Positions 1-8,711 of a stretch of 64,000 bases of DNA are shown piece by piece. Origin of the DNA: Micromonospora wenchangensis (GTDB lineage: Bacteria; Actinomycetota; Actinomycetes; Mycobacteriales; Micromonosporaceae). The stretch is from positions 1 through 64,000 of the forward strand of contig NZ_MZMV01000011.1 in assembly GCF_002210435.1 (NCBI RefSeq). The letters are read 5' to 3'. How positions within the stretch are numbered: position 1 is the stretch's first letter; each line of letters starts with the position of its first letter. Both the position numbers and the translations under genes were made by a program. The notes under the pieces were generated by a model. The model ran no database searches. It was given only the letters and a program-made list of their open reading frames with translations, and had not been told where the DNA came from.

Positions 1-228
1 ATGATGATGGACATCCTCCCGGAGACCCCAGGTCCCCTGATCTCGGATGTCCGTCAAAACGGGGCAGGCCCAAACAGGCAACACCGCACCATCCGTGCCC
101 AGATCGAACACGCCCTGGCCCGCATGAAGACCTTCAAGATCCTGCGGGACTACCGCCGAGCCGCCCGAACATTTGCCGACACCGCTTCCGGCATCGCCCA
201 CCTCCACAACATCATCCTCGCCGGCTGA
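1..228 (+). CDS. IS transposase, C-terminal fragment (DDE type, IS5-like)
   Basis: The 75 residues look like the tail of an IS5-family DDE transposase. The segment around residues 28-75 reads as a typical end of such proteins: HRTIRAQIEHALARMKTFKI, then a region ending in LHNIILAG. The reading frame is open to the first base of the window, so the true start lies upstream and the ATG at position 1 is probably internal. The catalytic DDE core is not in the window. I could not identify a terminal inverted repeat in the 300 bases after the stop. It marks a mobile-element edge beside the biosynthetic cluster that follows. The family call rests on the C-terminal motif only. Confidence 0.65.
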   Translation: MMMDILPETPGPLISDVRQNGAGPNRQHRTIRAQIEHALARMKTFKILRDYRRAARTFADTASGIAHLHNIILAG

Positions 229-529
229 CACCAACACCGGTGCCGGGCAACACCTTCACCGAACTTCGAGACATCCTTTGGCGAGCAAGGCATCTGTCCT
301 CACGCAGGTGGGGGTCCACTTTCGCTACGTACAGCACGGCGTACCGGCGACTGCTCCCTGCGGATGCGGGGTCACGAGGGCACCCCAGCCTCCCAACTCA
401 CGCCCCGGGAACGGTGCAGGCGACGGTTCCGTGTGGTGGGCCACCACACCACAGAAGTTCCCGGTAACCCTCGATCCGTCCGGGCGCGTTGACATCGTTG
501 CCGTGGGCACCTGGCTCCAGCCATGCGGT
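229..529. other. intergenic, no gene seen
   Basis: This stretch of about 300 bases lies between the transposase fragment and the end of the PLP-enzyme gene. I see no convincing coding sequence or RNA. It could hold the right end of the insertion sequence, but no inverted repeat is obvious by eye. Confidence 0.4.
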
Positions 530-1570
530 TCAGGAATCTTGAGCTCTCGGGTGGCGCCGCCAGTGCATGACCGACCAGGGCGGCGCGAGTCCGTCGAGCG
601 AGTCGATCTCCATGGGTTTGAGCGTGTCGGGGTCCAGGGCCTCGCGGTAGCGGGCGAAGACCCGTTCGACATAGCGATGCCCGGTGTCTGCCCCCACGAC
701 GAGGTGGGTGCGACCGGGGTCCCGTCGTGCCGTCCAGGCCGCCGCGAGGTAGGCGGCGCCGGTGGACAGGCCTGCGAAGACCGCGTGGTCGCGCATCAGG
801 CCGATCGCGCCGGCCATGGCGTATCGGAATGTCAGCCAGTGAATCTGGTCATAGAGGTTGTGCCGGACGTTGTCGAACGGGATGGCGCTGCCGATGCCGG
901 CGATGATGGCTTCGGGGTCCTGGAACCGTTCGCTGCCGAAGCTCACGCTGCCAAACGGCTGGATGCCGACGAGCGGGGTCGCCGGGTCGTGTGCTCGCAG
1001 CGGCTGGACCAGCCCCCCGCTGGACGCGCCGGTGCCGACGCTGGACACCACGGCAAGACGCGTGTCCGGCAGCGCGGCGCGCACCAGGTCGGCGAGTTCG
1101 GCGTAGCCAAGATAATGGACCGGGTCGTGGTACTGGCGCATCCAATGCATGCCGGGATTGGCGCGCAGCAGCTGGCGTACCCGCTCGACTCGCCGGTTCT
1201 GGTCGAGCCGCAGATCGTGCTCGGCCGGCATCTGGTCGACGGTGGCACCGAGGATCTCCAGCTGGGCCCGGATGGTAGGTGTGACCGTGGTGGAGGCGAT
1301 GATGTGGCATCGCAGGTCGTAGCGGTGGCAGACCATCGCCAGTGCCAATGCGTAGATGCCGCTCGAGCTGTCGACGAGGGTATCGCCGGGCCGTATCGTG
1401 CCGTCGGCGAGCAGGGCCCGGACGGCGCCGAGCGCGGCGTAGATCTTCAGGGTCTCGAACCGTAGCAGCACGACGTTGTCCGACAGTCTGATCAGGCTGG
1501 GAGCCCGGATCGCGTCGGTGATGTGGCTGTGGACGGTCGTTGGCACGTCGGGCGGGTTCGGCAGTGACAT
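530..1570 (-). CDS. PLP-dependent beta-replacement enzyme (cysteine synthase / SbnA-like)
   Basis: A 346-residue fold-type II PLP enzyme related to cysteine synthase and SbnA-like enzymes. The likely Schiff-base lysine is in the N-terminal FETLKIYAALGA segment, where cysteine synthases have a lysine after a Gly/Ser-rich turn. A phosphate-binding-like Gly/Ser run (SVGTGASSGG) is in the middle and GLSTGAAYLAA lies further on. I chose the ATG at 1570 because a GGGAC sequence lies upstream and the 23 residues encoded before it look non-protein-like. It is divergent from the ATP-grasp gene. Such enzymes make non-protein amino acids (for example 2,3-diaminopropionate) in siderophore and antibiotic pathways; the exact reaction here is unknown. 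Confidence 0.8.
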   Translation of the reverse strand: MSLPNPPDVPTTVHSHITDAIRAPSLIRLSDNVVLLRFETLKIYAALGAVRALLADGTIRPGDTLVDSSSGIYALALAMVCHRYDLRCHIIASTTVTPTIRAQLEILGATVDQMPAEHDLRLDQNRRVERVRQLLRANPGMHWMRQYHDPVHYLGYAELADLVRAALPDTRLAVVSSVGTGASSGGLVQPLRAHDPATPLVGIQPFGSVSFGSERFQDPEAIIAGIGSAIPFDNVRHNLYDQIHWLTFRYAMAGAIGLMRDHAVFAGLSTGAAYLAAAWTARRDPGRTHLVVGADTGHRYVERVFARYREALDPDTLKPMEIDSLDGLAPPWSVMHWRRHPRAQDS

Positions 1571-1741
1571 CGGCGGTCGTCCCTGGGGTTGAAGCCGGTG
1601 GATGGCGGAGACACTCCAAACGCATTGAAGTCGACGCATGTCTGTGTCGGATGGTAAGTCGGGTCGGCGGCCGCATTAGTTCCGCCGTAGTCGATGCAAT
1701 AGGTCGGGAACTCTTCGGGCCGGCGGGACGACATATACACC

Positions 1742-2965
1742 GTGACGATTGCCTGCCTCGAGATGCTCTCCTTCGGGCTTGCCCACCTCGTACGTGCCGC
1801 CCGGGCTGCCGGCGAGCGGATCGTGCTGCTGACCGGTGTCGAGGAGTTGTACCTGCATGAACTCGCGAAGCTGCCGCCCGAGGCGATCCAGGTCGTTGCC
1901 GTGGACACGAACGATCGTGAGGCGGTCTCCCAGGCGCTGCGCGCGATCGAGGACCTCCGGGGTCTGATCAGTTCTACCGACACGTGGGGCGTGACCGGTG
2001 CCGAGCTCGCCGTCGAACTCGGTCTACCGGGTATCGACCCGGCGGTCATCCGGCTGGCGCGCGACAAGTCACGCGTCCGGGACCTGCTCCACGGCAGTAG
2101 GCTGAGCCCGTTCCCGGCGTTCGCCGTGGACGACGTGGCCTCACTGTCGCTCGACGAACTGGCGGCAGCCGTCGGCCTGCCGGCCGTTGTCAAGGACACA
2201 GCCGGTACCAGCAGCCGGAACGTGTGGCTCGTCCGCGACGCCGACGACTTCGCCCGCCTGCAGCGGCAGGCTGCGGGCGCGACGCTGTTCGGGCGGTTGT
2301 TCGCGGAGCCGTTCCTCGCCGGTCCGGTCTACAGCGCCGAGACTGTGACCTGGGCCGGTCGCACTCGCATGCTGGGGATGTCGAGCCGCCTTATGTCGCC
2401 GCAGCCCTGGTTCCGGGAGGACGTGACCGCGTTTCCGGTGGCGTTGCCGCCCGACGAGTTCCGGGCGATCGAGGATTGGCTCGGTGACGTGCTGGCGGTC
2501 CTCGGCTACACCGATCGGTTCGCCCATGTCGAGCTGGCCATGACCGCCGACGGGCCGCGCCTGATCGAGGTGAATCCGCGGATCGGCGGTGCGCTCGTGG
2601 GCGAGTCGATGTGCCGGGCCCTGGATGTGAATGTCTACGGGGGAATGATCGACCTCGCGCTGGGCCGCCGCCCGCGGCTGCTCGACATGCCGTTGGGCGG
2701 TGGACCGGCTGTGGCGTTCGTACTGGCGTATCCGGACAGGTCCGGCGACCTCGTCGCCGTGCACGGCCTCGACGACATCGCCCGCTATCCCGGTCGACCC
2801 GAGTGGTACCCGACCAGGGCGGTCGGTGCCTCCATCGAGCACCTCAACGACGGGCGCGGCTACGTGGGGATCCTGTTGGCCGAGGGGCCGACCGCGGAGA
2901 TCGCCACGCACCGCGCCGTGGCCGCGGCGGGTGCCGTGCGTGTCGAGACCCGCCCCGCGTGCTAG
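1742..2965 (+). CDS. ATP-grasp ligase (amino-acid/peptide ligase-like)
   Basis: A 407-residue ATP-grasp protein. The N-terminal part (about 1-100) is the pre-ATP-grasp domain. The ATP-grasp fold spans about 105-310, with ARDKSRVRDLL, the nucleotide-binding VVKDTAGTSSRNV, and the Mg-binding VELAMTADGPRLIEVNPRIGG near residue 275. The organisation matches L-amino-acid ligases and carboxylate-amine ligases of biosynthetic clusters, not purine or biotin enzymes. The start is GTG. It converges on the neighbouring methyltransferase with a 4-base end overlap. Next to a dipeptide epimerase it plausibly forms the amide bond of a small peptide; that is inference from context. Confidence 0.8.
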   Translation: MTIACLEMLSFGLAHLVRAARAAGERIVLLTGVEELYLHELAKLPPEAIQVVAVDTNDREAVSQALRAIEDLRGLISSTDTWGVTGAELAVELGLPGIDPAVIRLARDKSRVRDLLHGSRLSPFPAFAVDDVASLSLDELAAAVGLPAVVKDTAGTSSRNVWLVRDADDFARLQRQAAGATLFGRLFAEPFLAGPVYSAETVTWAGRTRMLGMSSRLMSPQPWFREDVTAFPVALPPDEFRAIEDWLGDVLAVLGYTDRFAHVELAMTADGPRLIEVNPRIGGALVGESMCRALDVNVYGGMIDLALGRRPRLLDMPLGGGPAVAFVLAYPDRSGDLVAVHGLDDIARYPGRPEWYPTRAVGASIEHLNDGRGYVGILLAEGPTAEIATHRAVAAAGAVRVETRPAC

Positions 2966-3699
2966 GGCCGGGTGCCGCGCACGATGAGCCGTCGGGCGTG
3001 GTTGTCGAAGGGCTCGGCATCGAATCCGCCGAAACACTCGACGCCGGTGAAGCCCGCTGCGGTGAGCATCCGCTTGAGCTCGGCGGCACTGTAGAGGTGA
3101 TGCGTGATGGAAGCCTGCCGGGACCGGCCGCCGCGGACGAGGTAGAAGTCGTCCCGGAAACGGGTCCAGTCATCCAGCACGGTGCCGCGCACGATCAGCG
3201 TGCCTCCATCGACGTCGGAAATGATCGGCGCGGCCCCGTCTCGGGCCGCGACCTCCTTGCCGTACAGGTCGATGAGGAGCCGGCCGCCGGGTGTGAGGCT
3301 GGTGAGCGCGTTGCGCAGCACCTGCATGTTCTCGTCGTGGTCGTCGAACAGGCCGAACGACGTGTACATGCTGATCACCAGGTCGTACTGGCCGGCCTCG
3401 ACGAACTGGCGCATGTCCGCCCGCAGCAGCCGCACGTCGACCCCGGCCTCGACCGCCGCCGTCGCGGCCCGATCGAGCAGCGCTGCGCTCAGGTCCACCC
3501 CGGCCACCTGGGCACCGCGGCGGGCCAGCGGGATCGTGTACGTGCCCGGCCCGCATCCCAGGTCGAGCACCCTGGTGCCGGGCGACAGCCGCAGCAGCGG
3601 CGACGAGGCGACTCTCGTCTCGGCTTCCGCGGCACGTTCGGGCGCGAAGAACACCGCAGAGAAATCGGTCCACATCGACTCGTCCTCGAACCACTCCAT
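2962..3699 (-). CDS. class I SAM-dependent methyltransferase (copy 1)
   Basis: A 245-residue class I methyltransferase. Motif I is VLDLGCGPGTYTIPLA (about residues 48-63), followed by VAGVDLS and the acidic RADMRQF. I chose ATG at 3699 over an upstream ATG because GAAGGGAA sits about six bases ahead, and because the paralogue at 4834 begins with the equivalent M/V-x-W-[FY]-E-D motif. The paralogy to the 4834-5577 gene is strong over the whole length (same FSxVxFxPERA start and the shared YTSFG-x-FDDH block). Two related methyltransferases in one cluster suggest two methylation steps or two sites on the product. Confidence 0.85.
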   Translation of the reverse strand: MEWFEDESMWTDFSAVFFAPERAAEAETRVASSPLLRLSPGTRVLDLGCGPGTYTIPLARRGAQVAGVDLSAALLDRAATAAVEAGVDVRLLRADMRQFVEAGQYDLVISMYTSFGLFDDHDENMQVLRNALTSLTPGGRLLIDLYGKEVAARDGAAPIISDVDGGTLIVRGTVLDDWTRFRDDFYLVRGGRSRQASITHHLYSAAELKRMLTAAGFTGVECFGGFDAEPFDNHARRLIVRGTRP

Positions 3700-3799
3700 C
3701 GCCGTTCCCTTCGCCACCGGTCAGATCCACCTCCTTGTATATGTCGTTGCCGGTTCCCGATCGGTTCCGGCGCGTCGAACGATCGGAGAGAGGCATGTC

Positions 3800-4837
3800 A
3801 TGCTGAGCCTGTCCGTCGAGCGTGTTTCGCTGCGGCTGACCGAGACCGTGCGGAGTTCCCGCGGTGAGATCGACGCCGTGGACACCTGCATGGTCACCGT
3901 CACCCATGCCGGCATCGTTGCCTACGGTGAGGGCACGCCGATCGAGTACGACGGGGTCACCGCGGACGATGTCGCACGGGCCATCGAGGCCGACGGCTCT
4001 GCCCTGCTCGGTCCCGACCTGACCGACCCGCAGGCGGCGCTCGAACGTGTCGACGCCTGGGACGCGCCGGCAGGCGCCCGGATGGCCTTGGACGGCGCGC
4101 TGCACGACTGGATCGGCAAGGTCGGCCGACGGCCGACCTGGCAGATCCTCGCCGCGCCCCGCCGGATCGGGCCGACGGTGTACACGATCGGGATCGCGAG
4201 TCCGGCCGAGGCCGCTACTGCGGTCCGCAACGCACCACAGGTGGGTGCGTTCAAGGTGAAGGTCGGTGGCCCCGACGACATCGATGTCCTCGACGCCATC
4301 CGGCAGGTGACACCGCTGCCGATCCGGATCGACGCGAATGAGGCGTGGGATCTCAGCACCGCGCGCGCCCTCACGCCACGTCTGCGCGCGCTTGGCGTCC
4401 ACCTCGTCGAGCAGCCCTTCCCACGAAGCCGCATCGATGACTACGTCCGCTACCGAGAGCTTCCCGACCGGCTCCCGATCGTCCTGGACGAAGGATGCAC
4501 CGACGTGGCCAGCGTCCACGCCGCCCGGAAACACTCCGACGGCATCGTCGTCAAGCTGTGCAAGGCGGGCGGCGTCCGCGCCGCACGACGGGTCATGGCA
4601 GCCGCCCGGCAGGCCGGGCTCACGGTGCTGCTCAGCTGCATGTGCGAGTCGGAACTCGCCATCAGCCAGGCCGCGCTGCTCGCCCCGCTGGCCGACCACA
4701 TCGACCTCGACGGCCACCTCTACCTCCGCGATCAACCCTTCCGCGGGCTCGGACTCGAGGGCGGGTGGATCGTCTTGGGCGACGGACCCGGGCTCGGGGT
4801 GGCGCCCGCGGCCAGCCCGAAACGGAGTCGACAGTGA
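3800..4837 (+). CDS. enolase-superfamily dipeptide epimerase (MR/MLE family)
   Basis: A 345-residue mandelate racemase/muconate lactonizing family enzyme of the Ala-Glu epimerase type. The catalytic KxK is visible as FKVKVGG (about 153-159). The metal ligands are in IRIDANEAW, LVEQPF and VLDEG, and the second catalytic lysine in VVKLCKAGG. The reading frame continues upstream, but the ATG at 3800 follows a GGAGAGAGG ribosome site by seven bases and is the right place for the family. The end overlaps the next gene as GTGA, so the two are translationally coupled. It likely inverts an alpha carbon in a dipeptide; the substrate is not predictable by eye. Confidence 0.85.
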   Translation: MLSLSVERVSLRLTETVRSSRGEIDAVDTCMVTVTHAGIVAYGEGTPIEYDGVTADDVARAIEADGSALLGPDLTDPQAALERVDAWDAPAGARMALDGALHDWIGKVGRRPTWQILAAPRRIGPTVYTIGIASPAEAATAVRNAPQVGAFKVKVGGPDDIDVLDAIRQVTPLPIRIDANEAWDLSTARALTPRLRALGVHLVEQPFPRSRIDDYVRYRELPDRLPIVLDEGCTDVASVHAARKHSDGIVVKLCKAGGVRAARRVMAAARQAGLTVLLSCMCESELAISQAALLAPLADHIDLDGHLYLRDQPFRGLGLEGGWIVLGDGPGLGVAPAASPKRSRQ

Positions 4838-5577
4838 ACTGGTACGAGGACATGAACCTGTGGTCCGGCTTCTCGGAGGTGCTCTTCACCCCCGAGCGTG
4901 CGCGGGCCGCCGCCGATGCGGTCGCCACCTCACCCCTGCTCGCGTTCGCTCCCGCAAGCCGCGTGCTCGACCAATGCTGCGGCACGGGGTTCTTCACCGC
5001 GCCACTGGCTCGCCGTGGCTACCAGGTGACCGGCGTGGACCTGCACCCCGAGTTGCTCGAACGCGCGGCGGCCGCGTGCGCCGACGCCGGCGCGACGGCG
5101 TCTCTCGTACGAGCGGACGTTCGCGAGTACGGGGCGCCGGAGGCGTACGACGTCGTGGTGAACATGTACACCTCCTTCGGCTACTTCGACGACCACGAGG
5201 ACAACATGCGGGTGCTGCACAACGCCCACCGGTCCCTCGCTCCAGGAGGCCAGCTGCTCGTCGATCTGCTGAGCAAGGAGACCTACGCGTCGTGGGTCGG
5301 ACCACCAAAGATCGTCGACGTGCCCGGCGGCATGGTGGTGATGCGCGACACGATTCTGGACGACTGGACCCGCTACCGAACCGACTGGACGCTGGTGCGG
5401 GGCGACACAGCCGCGCACACCTCCCTCACCTGCTACGTCTACAGCGCCGCCGAACTGCGCGACATGTTCGCGGAGGCAGGATTCGGGAAGATCGAGTGCT
5501 TCGGCAATCTGGACGGCGGCCCCTACGACGCCAACGCGACCCGCCTGATCATCCGGGGCAGCAAGGGAAGCGGGTGA
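4834..5577 (+). CDS. class I SAM-dependent methyltransferase (copy 2)
   Basis: A 247-residue class I methyltransferase, paralogous to the gene at 2962-3699. Motif I is RVLDQCCGTGFFTAPLA, with an unusual QCC in place of the common LGC. This is followed by VTGVDLHPELLERAA and RADVREY. It starts with GTG inside the stop codon of the epimerase gene (GTGA overlap) and ends in a GTGA overlap with the MFS gene. It is therefore an internal member of a four-gene operon: epimerase, methyltransferase, exporter, oxidoreductase. The substrate is unknown. Confidence 0.85.
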   Translation: MNWYEDMNLWSGFSEVLFTPERARAAADAVATSPLLAFAPASRVLDQCCGTGFFTAPLARRGYQVTGVDLHPELLERAAAACADAGATASLVRADVREYGAPEAYDVVVNMYTSFGYFDDHEDNMRVLHNAHRSLAPGGQLLVDLLSKETYASWVGPPKIVDVPGGMVVMRDTILDDWTRYRTDWTLVRGDTAAHTSLTCYVYSAAELRDMFAEAGFGKIECFGNLDGGPYDANATRLIIRGSKGSG

Positions 5578-6761
5578 GACCCGCCGCACTCGGCTCGTTC
5601 ACCGGGGTGCGGATCGCCCTGCTCGGCAGCGGGCTGCTCGTCAACCTGATCGGCTTCTCCGTCTACCCGTACCTGGCGATCCTGCTGCGGCAGCGCATGG
5701 ACCTCAGCATGGATCAGGTCGGCGTCGTCCTGGGGCTGACGGCATTCGTGCAGTTCGCCGGCGGAGCGCCGGGCGCGGTGCTGGCGGAGCACCTCGGCCT
5801 GCGGCGTTCGCTGCTGCTGGCGATGGCGCTGCAGACGCTCGGTTCGCTGGGACTGCTCGCTGGCGAGGTATGGCCGCCGGTGACAGTCCTGGCGCTGATG
5901 ATCCGGTCGGCGGCCACCGCGCTGTACTCGCCTGCGGTCCGCGCCTACACGGTGCACGGCGCGGACCCGGACGAGCAGCCGCGGCTGGTGTCGGCGAGCT
6001 ACGCCACCGGCAACGCCGGGATCGCCCTCGGTCCGGTGGTAGGTGCGCTGTTCATCAACGACCCGGGGGTGATGTTCGCCGCCGCGGCCGCCCTGCATGC
6101 CGCGCTGACGGTCGGGCACGCGCTCCTGCCGCAGGAGTCGCGTGGCCACACCCGGGCCGTCGAGCCGCTGCACCGTGCCCTGAGCGGGCTGGCGGTCCTG
6201 CCGTTCACGGTGACTGCCCTGACCATCTACCTCCACCTCTACTTCTACCAATATCTCGCGTCCTATGCGGAAGGAAGGGTGCCCACGGTGTTCTACGGAT
6301 CGGCCATGATGGGCTATTCGCTGCTGCTGGTCGTGCTGCAACCACTCTTGGCAGGGCGGGTCGAACAGATGCGGTACACCCAGGCGATGACGATCGGGTT
6401 CGGTGGCCTGGCCATCGGCATGACCGCGTTCGCCGGCGGGCACGAACTCACGATCGCCGCCGGCATCGTCGCCCTCGGCGTGGGCAACTCGATACTCTTT
6501 CTCAAGAACGTCCTCGAGGCGCTCGCCGGCACCCCCCGCTCGGCGGCGGTGGTCTTCGGGCACCAGCGGCTCGCCGAAGGCGTCGGCGCGCTCCTCAGCG
6601 GTGTCGTCGGCGGCGTCGTCTACCAGGCGTTCGAGACCGCCGGACACCTGCCCGGGCTATGGCTGGCCGTGGCCGCCCAGTGTGTGCTGCTGCCGATCCT
6701 GGTCGTACTGGTGCACCGAAGGCTCCGGCACCCCGCTCCCGCACCGGTGGGTCCCCGATGA
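5574..6761 (+). CDS. MFS transporter, probable product exporter
   Basis: A 395-residue major facilitator superfamily protein with about 12 hydrophobic segments, beginning GVRIALLGSGLLVNLIGFSVYPYLAILL. The conserved loop between helices 2 and 3 is present as GGAPGAVLAEHLGLRRSLL. The GTG start overlaps the stop of the preceding methyltransferase. No SD is separately needed given coupling. Sitting between biosynthetic genes, it most likely exports the cluster product, in the way CntE exports staphylopine. It ends in an ATGA overlap with the next gene. Confidence 0.85.
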   Translation: MRPAALGSFTGVRIALLGSGLLVNLIGFSVYPYLAILLRQRMDLSMDQVGVVLGLTAFVQFAGGAPGAVLAEHLGLRRSLLLAMALQTLGSLGLLAGEVWPPVTVLALMIRSAATALYSPAVRAYTVHGADPDEQPRLVSASYATGNAGIALGPVVGALFINDPGVMFAAAAALHAALTVGHALLPQESRGHTRAVEPLHRALSGLAVLPFTVTALTIYLHLYFYQYLASYAEGRVPTVFYGSAMMGYSLLLVVLQPLLAGRVEQMRYTQAMTIGFGGLAIGMTAFAGGHELTIAAGIVALGVGNSILFLKNVLEALAGTPRSAAVVFGHQRLAEGVGALLSGVVGGVVYQAFETAGHLPGLWLAVAAQCVLLPILVVLVHRRLRHPAPAPVGPR

Positions 6762-7915
6762 CCCCGGCCGACGCAGTCGCCGCGGCCCGCGCCGTCGCGG
6801 GGCGCCTGCACGAAGACGTGGTCGCGCGCGAGCGCGCCAACCGACCGCCGCGGGCCGAGATCCAACTGCTACGCGGCAGCGGTCTACTCGCGGCCGATCC
6901 CGACGACCTCGAGACCACGCACCTCGTCACCCGCATCATCGCGGCGTCCGACGCCTCGATCGGACACCTCCTCGGCTACCACTACACACACCTCTGGCGC
7001 GCCCGCCTGTACGACAACGCCGACCTGGCCCGCCGACTGCGACAAGACGTCAGAGCCGAAGGGCTCTTCGTGGCGTCCGTCAGCAACCCACGCGACACCA
7101 TCGTGGCGACCACGACCGCAGACACGTTCACGGTCTCCGGCCGGGGCGCGTTCGCCACCGGATGTGCGGTCGCTGACCGGATCCTGGTCGGCGCGATTCG
7201 CGACGACCAGGAGTCCCGCATCGTGGTAGTGGTACCCGGTGACGCGGACGGGCTCTCGCATCCACCGGACTGGGACAACCTGGGCCAGCGCCTGACGGCC
7301 AGCGGCAGCATCGTCCTGCGGGATGTCACGGCCGGCCCCGCCGACGTGCTGGGGACCTTCCCGCCCGGTGAGGACGAGACGAGCCCGAGATGGCAGCAAC
7401 TGTCGCTCGTCTCCCTCGCCTTCCAAACAGTGCTCACCCAGATACTCGTCGGCATCACCGAGGGAGCGCTGGACGAGGCTGCCCGCTACACGCGGGAGCA
7501 GTCCCGGCCCTGGCCAGCCAGCGGGCTGGCCAGGGCCGTCGACGACCCACACGTGCTCGCCGGATACGGCGAACTCGCCGCGAGCCTCCACGCGGCGCGA
7601 TTGCTGGCCGACGACGCGACCCGCGCCCTCGCCAAGGCCGACCGGCGGGGCCTGGACCTGACCCCGGCCGAACGTGGCCGGACCGCGCTGACGGTCTCGG
7701 CCGCGAAGGTCGTAGCCACCCGCCTCGCGGTGGAGGCAACGAGCCGGATCTTCGAACTCACCGGGGGTCGCGCCACGACACGCTCATCCGGACTGGACCG
7801 CTTCTGGCGTGACGCCCGAACGCTCACCGTCCACGATCCAGTCGCCTACAAGGCCCGGGAACTCGGCACGCACCTGCTCACCGGCAACCCGCCACCGACC
7901 ACGGCGTACAGCTGA
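6758..7915 (+). CDS. acyl-CoA dehydrogenase-fold flavin oxidoreductase/monooxygenase
   Basis: A 385-residue protein of the acyl-CoA dehydrogenase superfamily. The middle segment GRGAFATGCAVADRILVGA is the beta-domain, and the C-terminal RFWRDARTLTVHDPVAYKARELG matches the group of flavin monooxygenases that includes SfnB, DszC and sugar N-oxygenases. The usual active-site glutamate of fatty-acid dehydrogenases is not evident. This supports an oxygenase role, such as N-hydroxylation, over beta-oxidation. The ATG at 6758 overlaps the MFS stop codon. The gene ends only ten bases before the convergent methyltransferase. The specific reaction is inference. Confidence 0.75.
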   Translation: MTPADAVAAARAVAGRLHEDVVARERANRPPRAEIQLLRGSGLLAADPDDLETTHLVTRIIAASDASIGHLLGYHYTHLWRARLYDNADLARRLRQDVRAEGLFVASVSNPRDTIVATTTADTFTVSGRGAFATGCAVADRILVGAIRDDQESRIVVVVPGDADGLSHPPDWDNLGQRLTASGSIVLRDVTAGPADVLGTFPPGEDETSPRWQQLSLVSLAFQTVLTQILVGITEGALDEAARYTREQSRPWPASGLARAVDDPHVLAGYGELAASLHAARLLADDATRALAKADRRGLDLTPAERGRTALTVSAAKVVATRLAVEATSRIFELTGGRATTRSSGLDRFWRDARTLTVHDPVAYKARELGTHLLTGNPPPTTAYS

Positions 7916-7925
7916 GATCCGTTGC

Positions 7926-8711
7926 TCAGCGGATCGCGACCAGGACCCGCTCTTCGAGATCCTGCCAAACCACGCCGACCTCGGTCAGCCCGGCCTCCAC
8001 GAGAGCTGCCTGGTGATAGTCGAGCGTGGCACCCGTCCAGTCACGGGCCCCTGCTGGCCACAGCGTCTGCCGTTCGGCGACGGCGTCGGCCAGCGCCGGG
8101 TGTGCTTCGACGGCCGCCCACCAGTCCTCCCACGGCTCCGCGCCGGCCTCGATCGCATGCTGCTGGCGCCCCCGGTCGATGGCCTCACAGGCGGCCCGGA
8201 GGCGGCTGCCCGCAGGTAGTGGTAGGTAGTCGGCGTTGACCAGGACGCCACCCGGGCGGAGCAACCCGGCCGCGGTACGGTAGACCGCCGTCAGCGCGGG
8301 CGGCGTGAGCCAGTGCAGCGCCGTGCTGGACAGGACGGCATCGAACGAGCCCTCACCGAATTCAGGGCCGAGCCGCTCCGCCCACGATGGATCACGGAGG
8401 TCAGCCCGGACCCAACGCAGCCGCCCGCCCTGGTCGCCGAGCCCGCCCTCGCCGATGGCGAGCAGCACCGGATCGGTGTCAAGCGCCACCGCGCGGCCCT
8501 CGGGAAAGCGGCGGAGAAAGCGTTCGCTGATGGCGCCGGGACCGCAGGCGAGATCGAGCACCGTCAGGCCGGGCTGCGGGCAGAGCTGCTCCAGGACGTC
8601 GAACATCACGGTGAACACCCGCTCGCGTTGCTCGATGTAGATGTCCTGCTGGACATCCCAGCGGCGCAGCAGCTCGGCGAACGAGGCCTGCGCGATCGTC
8701 TGGTCGATCAT
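7926..8711 (-). CDS. class I SAM-dependent methyltransferase (copy 3)
   Basis: A 261-residue class I methyltransferase. Motif I is VLDLACGPGAISERFL, then AVALDTDP and WVRADLRDPSW, with the post-motif STALHWL typical of trans-aconitate-type methyltransferases. ATG at 8711 is preceded by AGGAGCAAGC. It overlaps the stop of the ABC ATPase gene as ATGA, so it is the last gene of the importer operon. It is not closely similar to the two paralogous methyltransferases upstream. Its place in the uptake operon could mean that it modifies the imported compound. Confidence 0.8.
   Translation of the reverse strand: MIDQTIAQASFAELLRRWDVQQDIYIEQRERVFTVMFDVLEQLCPQPGLTVLDLACGPGAISERFLRRFPEGRAVALDTDPVLLAIGEGGLGDQGGRLRWVRADLRDPSWAERLGPEFGEGSFDAVLSSTALHWLTPPALTAVYRTAAGLLRPGGVLVNADYLPLPAGSRLRAACEAIDRGRQQHAIEAGAEPWEDWWAAVEAHPALADAVAERQTLWPAGARDWTGATLDYHQAALVEAGLTEVGVVWQDLEERVLVAIR

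Noticed and set aside
173-1465. Long plus-strand frame antisense to the PLP-enzyme gene
   Set aside because: Composition is low-complexity Gly/Val/Arg without a family pattern; it is a shadow of the real gene on the other strand.
530-7915. Classical NRPS or NIS siderophore cluster
   Set aside because: No adenylation, condensation or IucA/IucC-type synthetase is present; only single-domain enzymes are seen.
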